64,000 nt of DNA from Lysobacterales bacterium (GCA_017302135.1 JAFLDZ010000004.1:186001-250000); one strand, 5' to 3'. Numbered from the stretch's first letter, positions 16,374 to 25,684 are shown. Translations and numbers: made by a program. Notes: a model not told the origin generated them from the sequence alone.

Positions 16374-16766
16374 ATGAACGCTTATTTCATCGCCGCCGCC
16401 GTACTCGCCTTCGTCGTGGGCCTCGTCCATTCCGTGCTCGGCGAGATCATGATCTTCCGCCGCATGCGCAAACCGGGGCGGGTGATTCCGACCGATGGCG
16501 GCGCGATTCTGCTCGGATCGAACGTCCGCATCCTGTGGGCGAGTTGGCATGTGCTGACGGTGTTCGGTTGGGGCATGGCCGCGATCCTCGTCTGGATGTC
16601 GCGATCGACCTCCGGCAGCATCGAACATGCGGTCATCGCGCACGCGATCGAAATATCGATGCTGATCGGTTCCGCGCTGGTGCTGGTCGCGACCAGGGGC
16701 CGGCATCCCGGCTGGATCGGTCTGCTCGGGGTCGCGGTACTGGTCTGGCTCGGGCGGACGGCGTGA
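16374..16766 (+). CDS. Small integral membrane protein, four predicted helices
   Basis: A 130-residue hydrophobic protein with about four membrane segments: residues 4-22, 47-75, 84-104 and 110-127. A positively charged loop (RRMRKPGR) follows the first helix. It is not assigned to a family by eye. The gene starts 57 bp after the GNAT gene on the same strand and ends 33 bp before the next ORF, so the three may be one transcript. Confidence 0.65.
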   Translation: MNAYFIAAAVLAFVVGLVHSVLGEIMIFRRMRKPGRVIPTDGGAILLGSNVRILWASWHVLTVFGWGMAAILVWMSRSTSGSIEHAVIAHAIEISMLIGSALVLVATRGRHPGWIGLLGVAVLVWLGRTA

Positions 16767-16799
16767 GTCCGCCTGCTTTGGCTTGTGCGATCGGAGCTG

Positions 16800-17240
16800 A
16801 TGATGAAAACTTCTCTACTGACGATCCTGTTGATGCTTTGTTCGGGGTGTGCGATGGCGAGCGATTATGCAGAGGGCCAAGTCTGGTCCTATAAAACACG
16901 CAATGGTGAGCGAGGCTCGACCCTGCAGATCAATCGGATCGAACACGATCCGAGGCTCGGGGACATCTTCCATATCAGCGTCTCCGGTGTCCGTCTGCAT
17001 AATCCGCATGCGCCGGAAGGGATCACGACCGAGCTCCCGCATTTCCCCGTATCGATACAGACACTCGAAAAAAGCTGCATCGAACCGACGGGCAGGGCGT
17101 CGGTCAATCCGGATTATCTGGAAGGCTATCAGGCATGGCGTGAGGCTTTCGACGCGGGGCAGGCCGGTGTTTTCGATATTGCGGTCGCGGATATCGTCGA
17201 TATCGTGGAGTCTTCGATCTCGCAGCGCGTGAAACACTGA
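16800..17240 (+). CDS. Putative lipoprotein of unknown function
   Basis: A 146-residue exported protein. The N-terminus MMKTSLLTILLMLCSGCAMAS is a signal peptide with a lipobox-like LCSGC or CSGCA, so a lipoprotein is plausible. The mature part (YAEGQVWSYKTRNGERGSTLQINRIE) looks like a small beta-rich domain and ends in a helical region. Two adjacent ATGs at 16800 and 16803 are possible starts, with CGGAG just upstream. No family is recognised. Confidence 0.65.
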   Translation: MMKTSLLTILLMLCSGCAMASDYAEGQVWSYKTRNGERGSTLQINRIEHDPRLGDIFHISVSGVRLHNPHAPEGITTELPHFPVSIQTLEKSCIEPTGRASVNPDYLEGYQAWREAFDAGQAGVFDIAVADIVDIVESSISQRVKH

Positions 17241-17260
17241 ATTGCAGGGCGTCTTTTTTC

Positions 17261-17590
17261 GTGGACATCCAAGGCATTCCCTTCGGCATCACCGACTGGT
17301 CCGCGATCGAACGCACCGAACATCCGGGCGACACCGGTGTCGCGTACTGGCGCACGCAGCGCTTCGGCGAGATCCGCGTACGGATGGTCGAATACTCCCC
17401 GGGTTATCTCGCCGACCACTGGTGCGGGAAGGGACACGTGCTGCTGTGTCTGGAAGGCGAACTGCGCACCGAACTGGCCGATGGCCGCGAATTCACGCTG
17501 ACCGCAGGGATGAGCTATCAGGTCGGTGATGGCGCCGAGCCGCATCGCTCGTCCACCGGATGCGGCGCCAGACTTTTCATCGTTGATTGA
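17261..17590 (+). CDS. DHCW-motif cupin-fold protein
   Basis: A 109-residue single-domain cupin. The stretch GYLADHWCGKGHVLLCLEGEL carries the conserved DHWC/GH pattern that names this small family, and a second cupin-like motif ends in AEPHRSSTGCGARLFIVD. The start is GTG at 17261. Cupins of this sort usually bind a metal through His and Cys residues. The reaction is unknown. Cytoplasmic, with no signal peptide. Confidence 0.8.
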   Translation: MDIQGIPFGITDWSAIERTEHPGDTGVAYWRTQRFGEIRVRMVEYSPGYLADHWCGKGHVLLCLEGELRTELADGREFTLTAGMSYQVGDGAEPHRSSTGCGARLFIVD

Positions 17591-17966
17591 TATTGCGGAT
17601 ACATCCCCTCTGCGCGTGGTGTCGCGTCGGAAATTCGACAGATGCGCAGCGACGAAGAATGCATCCCATGACGACGGCTGAAGACGTCGGAGAAATGCCA
17701 TCGGACCTGCAGGCCAAAGCGCGCGCGGACTCAATCCGTGAGACGGCGGAAACATAGACTGTTTATCGCGTTCGATGCGCGTCCTGTCCACGCAACAGTA
17801 TCGTTTTACTCCACTGCGCGATGGTGTCGGCGACACCTTGCGGATCGCGATTGCGCGCATCCATCCCTACGGGTTCGATAGCGCAGCCGCGATGTTGCGT
17901 CGGGCAATGCCCGTACATCCTTCGATCGCGCGCTTGTTTCAACACCCATCAGCCAAGGAGTTCTGC
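17591..17966. other. Gene-poor intergenic stretch
   Basis: 376 bp without a convincing gene. An open frame continues upstream from the next gene to 17775, but it lacks a good ribosome site and would bury that gene's signal peptide. Two short palindromes are visible, GGTGTC-GGC-GACACC at 17823-17837 and CGGGCA-A-TGCCCG at 17901-17913; their role is unclear. Confidence 0.4.
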
Positions 17967-18440
17967 ATGAAAAAATACGTCTTCGCCTTCGCCGCCGCGA
18001 TGCTCTTCGCCGGTTCCGCTTCCGCTGCGACATGGCAGTCGCTCGGCCGGGTCAACGCGCTCACCGCGATGCCCGATCTGCAGCAGTGCGAGCAGCGCAT
18101 CGTCAATCGCTATTGGAGCTCCCAGCCTGCCTACTATCCGAGCAGCGTCCACAACTACGGCCCGAACAACATCCAGTTCGTTTTCGATGCCGATCTGCGC
18201 TCGCTGCGCACCCTGACCAGCAATGCGCCGGCCAATTCGCGCTTCAAGACGGCGATCGACAGCTACAACGCGCAGGCCGGCGCGAAGAGCATCCATGGCG
18301 CGGTATCCGTGGGCCAGTATCCGCGCGTATCGATCGAAGTCTCCTATGTCGACGCGCAGGGCCTGACCCAGGGTCTGGGCTACGGCGTGGCGCCGACCGA
18401 ACTGCAGTACTACGAGCTGCAGCAACTCTGCCCGCTCTGA
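17967..18440 (+). CDS. Hypothetical secreted protein
   Basis: A 157-residue protein with a clear signal peptide (MKKYVFAFAAAMLFAGSASA, cleavage after residue 20). The mature part starts ATWQSLGRVNAL and has two Cys, one near residue 41 (LQQCEQR) and one near the C-terminus (QQLCPL). AAGGAG at 17955-17960 precedes the ATG by 6 bases. No family is recognised. Periplasmic or outer-surface location is likely. Confidence 0.72.
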   Translation: MKKYVFAFAAAMLFAGSASAATWQSLGRVNALTAMPDLQQCEQRIVNRYWSSQPAYYPSSVHNYGPNNIQFVFDADLRSLRTLTSNAPANSRFKTAIDSYNAQAGAKSIHGAVSVGQYPRVSIEVSYVDAQGLTQGLGYGVAPTELQYYELQQLCPL

Positions 18441-18471
18441 TCGCGGCGACGGTCGGATCCCTCCGGGAACG

Positions 18472-18501
18472 CGACAGGGTCCGCAGAGGCGGGCCCTGTC
18501 G
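18472..18501 (+). terminator. Long GC-rich stem-loop after the secreted protein gene
   Basis: A 13-bp stem CGACAGGGTCCGC / GCGGGCCCTGTCG with one T-G pair and an AGAG loop, 32 bp after the preceding stop. There is no U-tract, so it may be a weak or factor-dependent end or an mRNA-stabilising hairpin. Confidence 0.45.
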
Positions 18502-18628
18502 TCCGGCCGACCCCTGTACGCCGGCCGAAGCCCGCATGGCTGCATTCGATTTCACCGGAATGCCGGAATCCGCGTTTTTTGGGCTTAAGTCATTGATCCG
18601 AAATAAGGTTCACGGGTTGCCGTGTGGG

Positions 18629-18634
18629 TATAAT
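18629..18634 (+). promoter_or_regulatory. Possible -10 box TATAAT before the aldolase gene
   Basis: A perfect TATAAT 34 bp upstream of the aldolase ATG. No good -35 hexamer is found at 16-18 bp, so the match is suggestive only. Confidence 0.4.
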
Positions 18635-18667
18635 GGCCGCCTTTCCCACCGCCCATCAGGACTCCCC

Positions 18668-19672
18668 ATGAGCATCGAACAGCTTGCCGATATCGCCCGC
18701 GCCATGGTCGCGCCGGGCAAGGGCATCATCGCCATCGACGAATCCAACGCGACCATCGCCAAGCGCTTTGAAGGCGTGGGCATCCCCAACAGCGAAGAGA
18801 ACCGCCGCGCCTACCGCGAGCTGCTGCTGACCACGCCGAATCTCGGCGAGCACATCTCCGGCGCGATCCTGTTCGACGAAACCATCCGCCAGTCCACCAG
18901 GGACGGCGTGCCGTTCACCAAGGTGATGATGGACAACGGCATCATCCCCGGCATCAAGGTCGACAAGGGCACGCACGCACTCGCCGGCTTCCCGGGTGAA
19001 GTCATCACCGAAGGCCTCGACGGCCTGCGCGACCGCCTCAAGGAATACGCCGCGCTGGGCGCACGTTTCGCCAAATGGCGTGCGGTGATCAATATCGGCG
19101 AAGACATTCCCTCCGGCACCTGCATCGACGCCAACGCGCATGCCCTGGCGCGCTATGCCGCGCTGTGCCAGGAATGCGGCCTGGTGCCGATGGTGGAACC
19201 GGAAGTGCTGATGGACGGCGACCACGACATCGAAACCTGCTGGGAAGTCACCGAAGTCACGCTGCGTTCGCTGTTCGACGCGCTGTACCAGCACAATGTG
19301 ATGCTGGAAGGCACCATCCTCAAAGCTTCGATGGTCATCTCGGGCAAGGGTTGCGAAGAGCAGGCATCGGTCGAGGAAGTCGCCGAGAGCACATTGATGT
19401 GCCTGAAGTCGACCGTGCCGGCGATCCTGCCGGGCATCGTGTTCCTGTCCGGCGGCCAGAGCGACGAAGACTCCACCGCACACCTCAACGCAATGAATCA
19501 ACTCGGTCCGAATCCGTGGCCGCTGTCGTTCTCCTACGGCCGCGCGATGCAGTCGGCGGCGCTGAAGATCTGGTCGCAGGATCTGGTCAACAACGTGGCC
19601 AAGGCGCAGGAGACCGTGTTCGCACGCGCCCGCGACAACGGATTGGCGGCGCTGGGCCAGTTCAAGGGCTGA
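18668..19672 (+). CDS. Fructose-bisphosphate aldolase, class I
   Basis: A 334-residue Schiff-base (class I) aldolase that splits fructose 1,6-bisphosphate into dihydroxyacetone phosphate and glyceraldehyde 3-phosphate. Motifs are AMVAPGKGIIAIDES near the N-terminus, FAKWRAVINIGEDIPSG, VPMVEPEVLMDGDHD, the active-site Lys in GTILKASMVISGKG, and FLSGGQSDEDSTAHLNAMN near the C-terminus. It is the vertebrate/plant-like class I type rather than the metal-dependent class II enzyme of many bacteria. The ATG at 18668 is the only sensible start. It belongs with pgk and pyk. Confidence 0.95.
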   Translation: MSIEQLADIARAMVAPGKGIIAIDESNATIAKRFEGVGIPNSEENRRAYRELLLTTPNLGEHISGAILFDETIRQSTRDGVPFTKVMMDNGIIPGIKVDKGTHALAGFPGEVITEGLDGLRDRLKEYAALGARFAKWRAVINIGEDIPSGTCIDANAHALARYAALCQECGLVPMVEPEVLMDGDHDIETCWEVTEVTLRSLFDALYQHNVMLEGTILKASMVISGKGCEEQASVEEVAESTLMCLKSTVPAILPGIVFLSGGQSDEDSTAHLNAMNQLGPNPWPLSFSYGRAMQSAALKIWSQDLVNNVAKAQETVFARARDNGLAALGQFKG

Positions 19673-19682
19673 GTGATGCGGC

Positions 19683-19714
19683 AGACCGGCGTCCACCGGT
19701 CTCCGTGCCTTTTC
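19683..19714 (+). terminator. Terminator-like hairpin after the aldolase gene
   Basis: AGACCGG (19683-19689) / CCGGTCT (19696-19702) with loop CGTCCA, followed by a broken T-rich run (CCTTTTCTCTT). Confidence 0.6.
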
Positions 19715-19764
19715 TCTTGCCGGAATTCCCGGTTCGTCGTTCCTCCGTGAAAGGCTTTTCGATC

Positions 19765-20370
19765 ATGTTTCACATGCTGTGTTCGATGCCCCGTCGCCGG
19801 ACTCTCAGCGCAGGTCTGCTCCTGCTTTGTGCGGCATCGCTGCCGACAGCCGCGCTGGCGGAGGACGCGATGATCCGCACCATTGCCCTCAAAAACGGGC
19901 AGGTGCAGATCGAACGCCAGAATCATGCGTTCGTGCATGGTGAAGCCGGCAGGCTCCGTGAGCAGGGCGCGATCGATATGGTCATGATCGTGGATGCTGC
20001 CGGAGCAACGGTTTCGGAATCGGCATGCAGTCATGCGTCGGGGAGCTACGACGACTATCACGCGTTTTTCCGTACGCTGGCGCAAGCGGTCAAAGCCGAT
20101 GACGTCAAACAGTTGTCGTCATTGGTCCGCTACCCGCTGCAGGTGAATCAGGGCAACGGCAAGCGTCCGCTGGTCATCGCGGACGCGACGGCATTCCGGG
20201 CAAAACATGCGCGCATTTTCGACGGGAAGACACGCCGTGCGATTCTCGAAGCAGAGCCAGCCGCGCTGTTCTGCAGACAAGGCATGGCGATGATCGGACA
20301 CGGTATCGTCTGGGCAAGCGGGCAATCCGGTCGCGTGGCGCTCAGCGTGGTCAATCCGGCCGCACCATGA
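19765..20370 (+). CDS. Hypothetical exported protein
   Basis: A 201-residue protein with a signal peptide after a short basic start (CSMPRRRTLSAGLLLLCAASLPTAALA, cleaved before EDAMIRT). The middle part (YDDYHAFFRTLAQAVKADDVKQLSSLVRYPLQVN) resembles the helical part of periplasmic proteins whose domain responds to catalytic or stress load, but no family is assigned. An in-frame GTG at 19747 is an alternative start adding MKGFSI. A strong terminator follows. Confidence 0.68.
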   Translation: MFHMLCSMPRRRTLSAGLLLLCAASLPTAALAEDAMIRTIALKNGQVQIERQNHAFVHGEAGRLREQGAIDMVMIVDAAGATVSESACSHASGSYDDYHAFFRTLAQAVKADDVKQLSSLVRYPLQVNQGNGKRPLVIADATAFRAKHARIFDGKTRRAILEAEPAALFCRQGMAMIGHGIVWASGQSGRVALSVVNPAAP

Positions 20371-20418
20371 CTCTTCTCGAATATCGCGCGGCTCCTCCGC
20401 AGTCCCGCAACAACTCCC

Positions 20419-20448
20419 GAACGCCGGCCCTGTGCCGGCGTTCTTCTT
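20419..20448 (+). terminator. Rho-independent terminator
   Basis: Perfect 10-bp stem GAACGCCGGC (20419-20428) / GCCGGCGTTC (20434-20443), loop CCTGT, then TTCTT. Confidence 0.75.
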
Positions 20449-20548
20449 GATCGCGGGTCGCGTCGCTAGCCGCGTGCGCAGCCCGATCAAGTTGCGATAA
20501 GCCGAACGCGTTCGTCCCGATCCGGTGCGATCGTCTGCGGCGCGTGCT

Positions 20549-21193
20549 TCATCCCGGAGTGCGCGCCGTGTCTTTCGCGATCTTCGCCGCGAGGTTGCGA
20601 TCCAGTGCGTCCAGGCCGATGTCCGACAGCGTTTTCAATCCGGTGAACAAGAGCAGCAGGCCGGTGCCGCCGCCGAGTCCGCTGCCGCCGCCGAGTCCGC
20701 TGCCGAAAATGATGCCCAGATGCATCGGCAGCACGCGCAGATAGGGCGTGAACATCAGTCGCCCGAGGTTCGGCTTGCCGCGCAGATCGGAGGCGTGCTG
20801 TGCGGCGTAGGTCGTGCGCTGCGAGAGCACGAACGATACGCCGCAAGCGATCAGCACCAGCATGTTCCACAGGCCGGACACGCGGTGCTGGCCGAGCAGA
20901 AAGACCAGATAGCCGAAGTGGAAGAAACCGTAGTGGATGGTGAAGAAGTTGGCGGTCGAACGCTTGCCGGCCTCATTCTCGGGCACCGGCTGGTTGTTCG
21001 AGGTGAAGCCCTCGGTGCTGAACTGCGCAAGATTGAGCATCCGTTTGCGCGCATACCAGCCGATGATGATGCTTTGGATCCAGTACGGCCACAGCAGCCA
21101 CGCTGGCGCCCAGTGGAAGATCAATGCTGCGATCAGCGTCGCGCCGTTGGCGAGGATCAGCGTGCGGGCGGATGTGCGGGTCGGTGGGGGCAT
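20549..21193 (-). CDS. DUF6498-like integral membrane protein
   Basis: A 214-residue membrane protein of the DUF6498 type. The first helix is TLILANGATLIAALIFHWAPAWLLWPYWIQSIIIGWYARKRM, with the Trp-rich WPYWIQ stretch typical of the family; further helices lie around FFHFGYLVFLLG, MLVLIACGVSFVL and the C-terminal third. A Gly-rich segment GSGLGGGSGLGGGTG comes from two copies of an 18-bp repeat. The ATG at 21193 is preferred over 21247. Function unknown. Confidence 0.72.
   Translation of the reverse strand: MPPPTRTSARTLILANGATLIAALIFHWAPAWLLWPYWIQSIIIGWYARKRMLNLAQFSTEGFTSNNQPVPENEAGKRSTANFFTIHYGFFHFGYLVFLLGQHRVSGLWNMLVLIACGVSFVLSQRTTYAAQHASDLRGKPNLGRLMFTPYLRVLPMHLGIIFGSGLGGGSGLGGGTGLLLLFTGLKTLSDIGLDALDRNLAAKIAKDTARTPG
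20670..20706. repeat. Two copies of an 18-bp tandem repeat inside the DUF6498 gene
   Basis: The unit CCGCCGCCGAGTCCGCTG occurs twice in a row and encodes a Gly-Ser-Gly-Leu-Gly-Gly repeat on the minus strand. Coordinates are accurate to a few bases. Confidence 0.7.
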
Positions 21194-21382
21194 GTGGGCT
21201 CCAGCGGCGAAACGCTGTGTTGCCGAACGACGGCGGGCATAGGCCAAAGGTCACGATTGATTGCGATTCGCACACTTCGCTGGCGATATTCGTGCGGAAT
21301 ACGGCCTGCGGCGCGAATCGATTGTGCCGGCTTCGCAGGCCTGCCGCTACAATCGCGGCAGACCGTTTTGTCGGGCCCCGCA

Positions 21383-22555
21383 ATGTCTCGTGCCACCTCG
21401 CGTTTCCATGATTCGTGTTCTGATCCGCGTCCCGCATCGCGTGGCCGGTTGCATCGCATCTTCGTGCTGTTCGCCGCAGGCGCGGCGTCGCTCGGACTCG
21501 CGGCCTGCGGTGGTGGCGAAAAACCCGCAGGCGGCCCCGGCGGTGCCGGGCAGGGCGGCGATCGCCCGACACCGGTCACCACCATTCGCATCCAGCCCGA
21601 AACATTCACCGACAGCGTGACCGCCATCGGCACGGTGAAAGCGCGCGAATCGGTGACGGTGACCGCGAAGGTCAGCGAGATCGTGCAGACGGTGCACTTC
21701 GACAGCGGCCAGCAGGTGCGCGCGGGCGATCCGCTGATCACATTGTCCGACCGACAGCAGCAGGCGTCGCTGGCCGAAGCGCAGGCGGCTGCGGACGAAG
21801 CCGAGCGACTGTATCGGCGCCAGAACGAACTCGCGCAGCAGCAGCTCATCGCGCGGGCGCAGTTGGACAACCAGCGCGCCGCGCGCGATGCCGCGCAGGC
21901 GCGCGTCGCGCAGATCCGCGCGCAGTTGGCCGACCGCGTGATCCGCGCGCCGTTCTCCGGCGTGCTCGGCCTGCGTCAGGTCAGTCCCGGCGCACTGGTG
22001 ACGCCCGGCGTCGCCATCGCCACCCTCGACGATCTGTCGCGCGTCTATGTCGATTTCCCGCTGCCCGAAGCGCAGCTCTCGCGCGTCGCGGTGGGCCGGC
22101 GCATCAACGGACGCGCCACGGCCTATCCGGACCGCGCCTTCGATGGCGCGGTGACCACCATCGACGCGCGCCTCGACCCGGCGACGCGTGCCGTGCAGGT
22201 GCGCGCCGACTTCGCGAACGGCGAGCGCATGTTGCGCCCCGGCATGCTGATGACGGTGGAAGTGCCCGGCGTCGAACGTCAGGCGCTGCTGCTGCCGGAG
22301 ATTGCGGTCACCCAGATCGGGCGCGACAGTTTCGTGTTCCGCGCAAAGCCCGACGACAGCGTCGAGCAGGTGAAAGTGACCGTCGCCGCGCGTCGCAGCG
22401 GCAAGGTCGAGATCGCCGATGGTCTCGCGGCCGGCGATCGCATCGTGGTCGAGGGCACCGGCAAACTGCGCGCCGGCGGCAAGATCAGCGAAGGCGGTCC
22501 GGCGGCGAACGGCGCCGCATCGCCCGCGCAGCCGGCGGCATCGACGAAGGGCTGA
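21383..22555 (+). CDS. RND efflux periplasmic adaptor (membrane fusion protein)
   Basis: A 390-residue HlyD/AcrA-type adaptor. Residues about 25-43 end in the lipobox LAAC, so the protein is a lipoprotein tethered to the inner membrane. The parts appear in order: biotinyl-lipoyl half (TVKARESVTVTAKVSEIVQTVHFDSGQQVRAGDPLITL), an alpha-helical hairpin (AQAAADEAERLYRRQNELAQQQLIARAQLDNQRAARD), the second lipoyl half (IRAPFSGVLGLRQVSPGALV) and beta-barrel domains (RALLLPEIAV-type). It links the pump encoded 3 bp downstream to an outer-membrane channel that is not in this window. Confidence 0.93.
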   Translation: MSRATSRFHDSCSDPRPASRGRLHRIFVLFAAGAASLGLAACGGGEKPAGGPGGAGQGGDRPTPVTTIRIQPETFTDSVTAIGTVKARESVTVTAKVSEIVQTVHFDSGQQVRAGDPLITLSDRQQQASLAEAQAAADEAERLYRRQNELAQQQLIARAQLDNQRAARDAAQARVAQIRAQLADRVIRAPFSGVLGLRQVSPGALVTPGVAIATLDDLSRVYVDFPLPEAQLSRVAVGRRINGRATAYPDRAFDGAVTTIDARLDPATRAVQVRADFANGERMLRPGMLMTVEVPGVERQALLLPEIAVTQIGRDSFVFRAKPDDSVEQVKVTVAARRSGKVEIADGLAAGDRIVVEGTGKLRAGGKISEGGPAANGAASPAQPAASTKG

Positions 22556-22558
22556 ACC

Positions 22559-25500
22559 ATGCGCGTGTCCGACATCTCGATCGAACGGCCGGTGCTGGCC
22601 ACGGTGCTGAGCCTGCTGCTGATCGTGGTCGGCCTGATGGCGTACGCGCGGCTGACGCTGCGCGAACTGCCGGCAATCGATCCGCCGGTGGTGTCGGTCG
22701 ACGTGACCTATCCGGGTGCATCGGCCGGCGTGGTCGAAACCCGCGTCACCCAGGTGCTGGAGGATGCGCTGGCCGGCATCGAAGGCATCGAGACCCTGCA
22801 GTCGCGCAGCGTCAACGGCCGTGCGTCGGTCACGATCGAGTTCACGCTGGACCGCGACATCGAAGCCGCCGCGAACGACGTACGCGACGCGGTCAGCCGG
22901 GTCACCGGACGCCTGCCGATCGAAGCCGATCCGCCGGAAGTGCAGAAGGCCGACAGCGATTCGGAAGTGATCCTGTGGTTGAACATGAGTTCGACCGCGA
23001 TGGACACGCTGCAGCTCACCGACTACGCCGAGCGCTACGTCGTCGATCGTCTGTCCGCGCTCAACGGCGTGTCGCAGATCCGGGTCGGCGGCCAGCAGCG
23101 CTATGCGATGCGGGTGTGGTTGAACCGCGATGCGCTGGCCGCGCGCGGGCTCACCGCCGCCGATGCCGAAAACGCGCTGCGCAGCGAGAACGTCGAACTG
23201 CCTGCGGGTCGCCTCGAATCGCAGGACCGCGATTTCACCCTGCGCGTCGAACGCAGCTATCGCAAGCCCGAGGACTTCGCGCAGATTCCGCTTGGCAAGG
23301 GCGCCGACGGTTATGTCGTGCGTCTGGGCGATGTGGCGAAGGTCGAACTGGCGTCGTCGGAACGTCGCGCCTACTACCGCAGCAACGGCGAACCCAATGT
23401 CGGTCTGGGCATCGTCAAGACCTCGACCGCGAACAGTCTCGACGTGGCACGCGCCGCGCGCGCGGAAGCCGAACGCATCCAGAAGACGCTGCCGGAAGGC
23501 ACCCGCATCTTCGTCGCTTTCGATTCCACCGTATTCATCGAATCCGCAGTCGAGCGCGTGTGGGCGACGCTGTTCGAGGCGATCGCATTGGTGCTGCTGG
23601 TGATCTGGCTGTTCCTCGGCAGCGTGCGCGCCGCATTGATTCCGGCGGTGACGGTGCCGGTGTGCCTGATCGCATCGTTCATCGCGCTGTACGCGTTCGG
23701 CTTCACGATCAATCTGCTGACCCTGCTCGCGCTGGTGCTGTGCATCGGCCTGGTCGTGGACGATGCCATCGTGGTGCTGGAGAACATCCAGCGGCGCGCC
23801 GATCTGGGCGAGCCATCGCTGGTCGCGGCCAAGCGCGGCACCGCGCAGGTGGCGTTCGCGGTGATCTCGACCACGGCGGTGCTGGTCGCGGTGTTCCTGC
23901 CGATCGGCCTGCTCGAAGGCAATACCGGGCGCCTGTTCCGGGAACTGTCGGTGGCCTTGGCCGCAGCGGTCGCGATTTCCGCGCTGGTCGCGCTGACGCT
24001 GACGCCGATGATGTCGTCGAAGCTCGTGCGCCCGCACGACAGCGAGAAGCCGAATCGTCTGCACAGCGGCATCGCGCGGATGCTCGACCGGGTGTCGCAC
24101 GGTTATCGTCGCCTGCTCGAACGCAGCATCGATCGCATCTGGCTGTTCGCTGCGCTGATGCTGGTCGCGCTCGCGGGCAGCGCAGTGCTGTTCAAGGTGG
24201 TGCCGAGCGAGCTGGCGCCGCCGGAAGATCGCGGCGTGTTCTTCGCATCGGTGGTCGGGCCGGAAGGCGCGGGTTTCGATTACACCGTCGGCCAGATCCA
24301 TCAGGTCGAACAGGTGTTGCTCAAGCAGGTGGGCGAAGGCAAGCCGATGCAGCGCGTGAACACGCGTGTGCCGGGCGGCTTCGGCGCCAGCGAGGAAATG
24401 CACACCGGCCAGGCCATCGTGTTCCTGCACGATTGGGACAAACGCGATGTGACCACCGACGACGTGGTCCAGCAGGTGCGCAAGGAATTGGGCGCGCTGC
24501 CGGGCATCCGGGTCAATCCGCAGGTGCGCTCGGGGCTGACCCGCGGCGGCGGTCAGCCGTTCCAGATCGTGCTGGGTGGGCCCGAGTACGGCGACCTCGC
24601 GCAATGGCGCGATCGCGTGCTCGCGCGGATGGAAAAGAATCCGGATTTCTTCGCCGTCGATTCCGACTACAAGGAAACGCGGCCGCAGATGCGGGTGGTG
24701 ATCGACCGCGCGCGCGCGGCTGATCTCGGCGTGTCCGTCAGCGAGATCGGACGCACGCTGGAAACGATGATGGGCAGCCGCCGCGTGACCACGTTCGTCG
24801 ACAACGGCGAGGAGTATGACGTGGTGCTGCAGGCGGATCGCGCGCTGCGCGCGACGCCAGCCGATTTGTCGGCGATCCAGGTGCGCGGTCGCAACAACGA
24901 ACTGATTCCGCTGTCGAATCTGGTCACGTTGACCGAATTGGCCGAAGCCGGCAGCCTCAATCGCTTCAATCGTCTGCGCGCGATCACCATCTCCGGCGGA
25001 CTCGCGCCCGGTTACCGCATGGGCGATGCGATCGCCTGGGCCCAGCAGGTGGTGCGCGAGGAATTGCCTGCCACTGCGCAGATCGACTGGAAAGGCGAGT
25101 CGCGCGAATTCCAGAAAGCCGGCGGCGCAGTGCTGATCACGTTCGCGCTGGCGCTGCTGGTGGTGTATCTGGTGCTGGCGGCGCAGTTCGAGAGTTTCAT
25201 CCATCCGCTGGTGATCATGCTCACCGTGCCCTTGGGCGTGGCCGGCGCGCTGCTGGGGCTGTGGATGGCGGGCAGCACGCTGAATCTCTTCAGTCAGATC
25301 GGCATCGTGATGCTGGTCGGTTTGGCGGCGAAGAACGGCATCCTGATCGTCGAGTTCGCGAACCAGTTGCGCGACGAAGGCCGCGATGTGCGCGATGCGA
25401 TCATCGAATCCTGCGCGGTGCGCCTGCGCCCGATCCTGATGACTTCGATCGCCACGATCATGGGCGCAGTGCCGCTGGTCGTCGCCGGCGGGCCCGGTTC

Positions 25501-25684
25501 CGCCAGTCGCGCCACCATCGGCATCGTGGTCATCTTCGGCGTGGCGTTCTCCACCCTGCTGTCGCTGTTCGTGGTGCCTGCGTTCTATCGCCTGCTGGCG
25601 CCGTACACGCGTTCGCCCGAAGCGGTGAAGCACGCGCTGGAGAAGCTGGAGTCGGAAACGCCGTCGGTGGGCGGTCACGCCTGA
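22559..25684 (+). CDS. RND-family multidrug efflux pump (inner-membrane permease)
   Basis: A 1041-residue RND/HAE1 transporter with 12 membrane helices and two large periplasmic loops. The proton-relay pair Asp-Asp is in GLVVDDAIVVLENIQ (TM4) and the partner Lys in GLAAKNGILIVEF (TM10). The opening DISIERPVLATVLSLLL and the sequence QTVHF-type adaptor upstream place it with pumps such as the MexB/MexF class or related heavy-export families; substrates cannot be named. It is co-transcribed with the adaptor gene and no outer-membrane factor gene is adjacent, so a TolC homologue elsewhere is likely used. Confidence 0.93.
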   Translation: MRVSDISIERPVLATVLSLLLIVVGLMAYARLTLRELPAIDPPVVSVDVTYPGASAGVVETRVTQVLEDALAGIEGIETLQSRSVNGRASVTIEFTLDRDIEAAANDVRDAVSRVTGRLPIEADPPEVQKADSDSEVILWLNMSSTAMDTLQLTDYAERYVVDRLSALNGVSQIRVGGQQRYAMRVWLNRDALAARGLTAADAENALRSENVELPAGRLESQDRDFTLRVERSYRKPEDFAQIPLGKGADGYVVRLGDVAKVELASSERRAYYRSNGEPNVGLGIVKTSTANSLDVARAARAEAERIQKTLPEGTRIFVAFDSTVFIESAVERVWATLFEAIALVLLVIWLFLGSVRAALIPAVTVPVCLIASFIALYAFGFTINLLTLLALVLCIGLVVDDAIVVLENIQRRADLGEPSLVAAKRGTAQVAFAVISTTAVLVAVFLPIGLLEGNTGRLFRELSVALAAAVAISALVALTLTPMMSSKLVRPHDSEKPNRLHSGIARMLDRVSHGYRRLLERSIDRIWLFAALMLVALAGSAVLFKVVPSELAPPEDRGVFFASVVGPEGAGFDYTVGQIHQVEQVLLKQVGEGKPMQRVNTRVPGGFGASEEMHTGQAIVFLHDWDKRDVTTDDVVQQVRKELGALPGIRVNPQVRSGLTRGGGQPFQIVLGGPEYGDLAQWRDRVLARMEKNPDFFAVDSDYKETRPQMRVVIDRARAADLGVSVSEIGRTLETMMGSRRVTTFVDNGEEYDVVLQADRALRATPADLSAIQVRGRNNELIPLSNLVTLTELAEAGSLNRFNRLRAITISGGLAPGYRMGDAIAWAQQVVREELPATAQIDWKGESREFQKAGGAVLITFALALLVVYLVLAAQFESFIHPLVIMLTVPLGVAGALLGLWMAGSTLNLFSQIGIVMLVGLAAKNGILIVEFANQLRDEGRDVRDAIIESCAVRLRPILMTSIATIMGAVPLVVAGGPGSASRATIGIVVIFGVAFSTLLSLFVVPAFYRLLAPYTRSPEAVKHALEKLESETPSVGGHA

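Noticed and set aside
17129..17860. 243-codon minus-strand frame over the cupin and the following gap.
   Set aside because: No signal, motif or start context; it is antisense to the cupin gene, which has a clear family motif.
18629..18634. A strong sigma-70 promoter before the aldolase gene.
   Set aside because: The TATAAT is perfect, but no credible -35 box lies at the right distance, so it is only listed as a possible -10 element.
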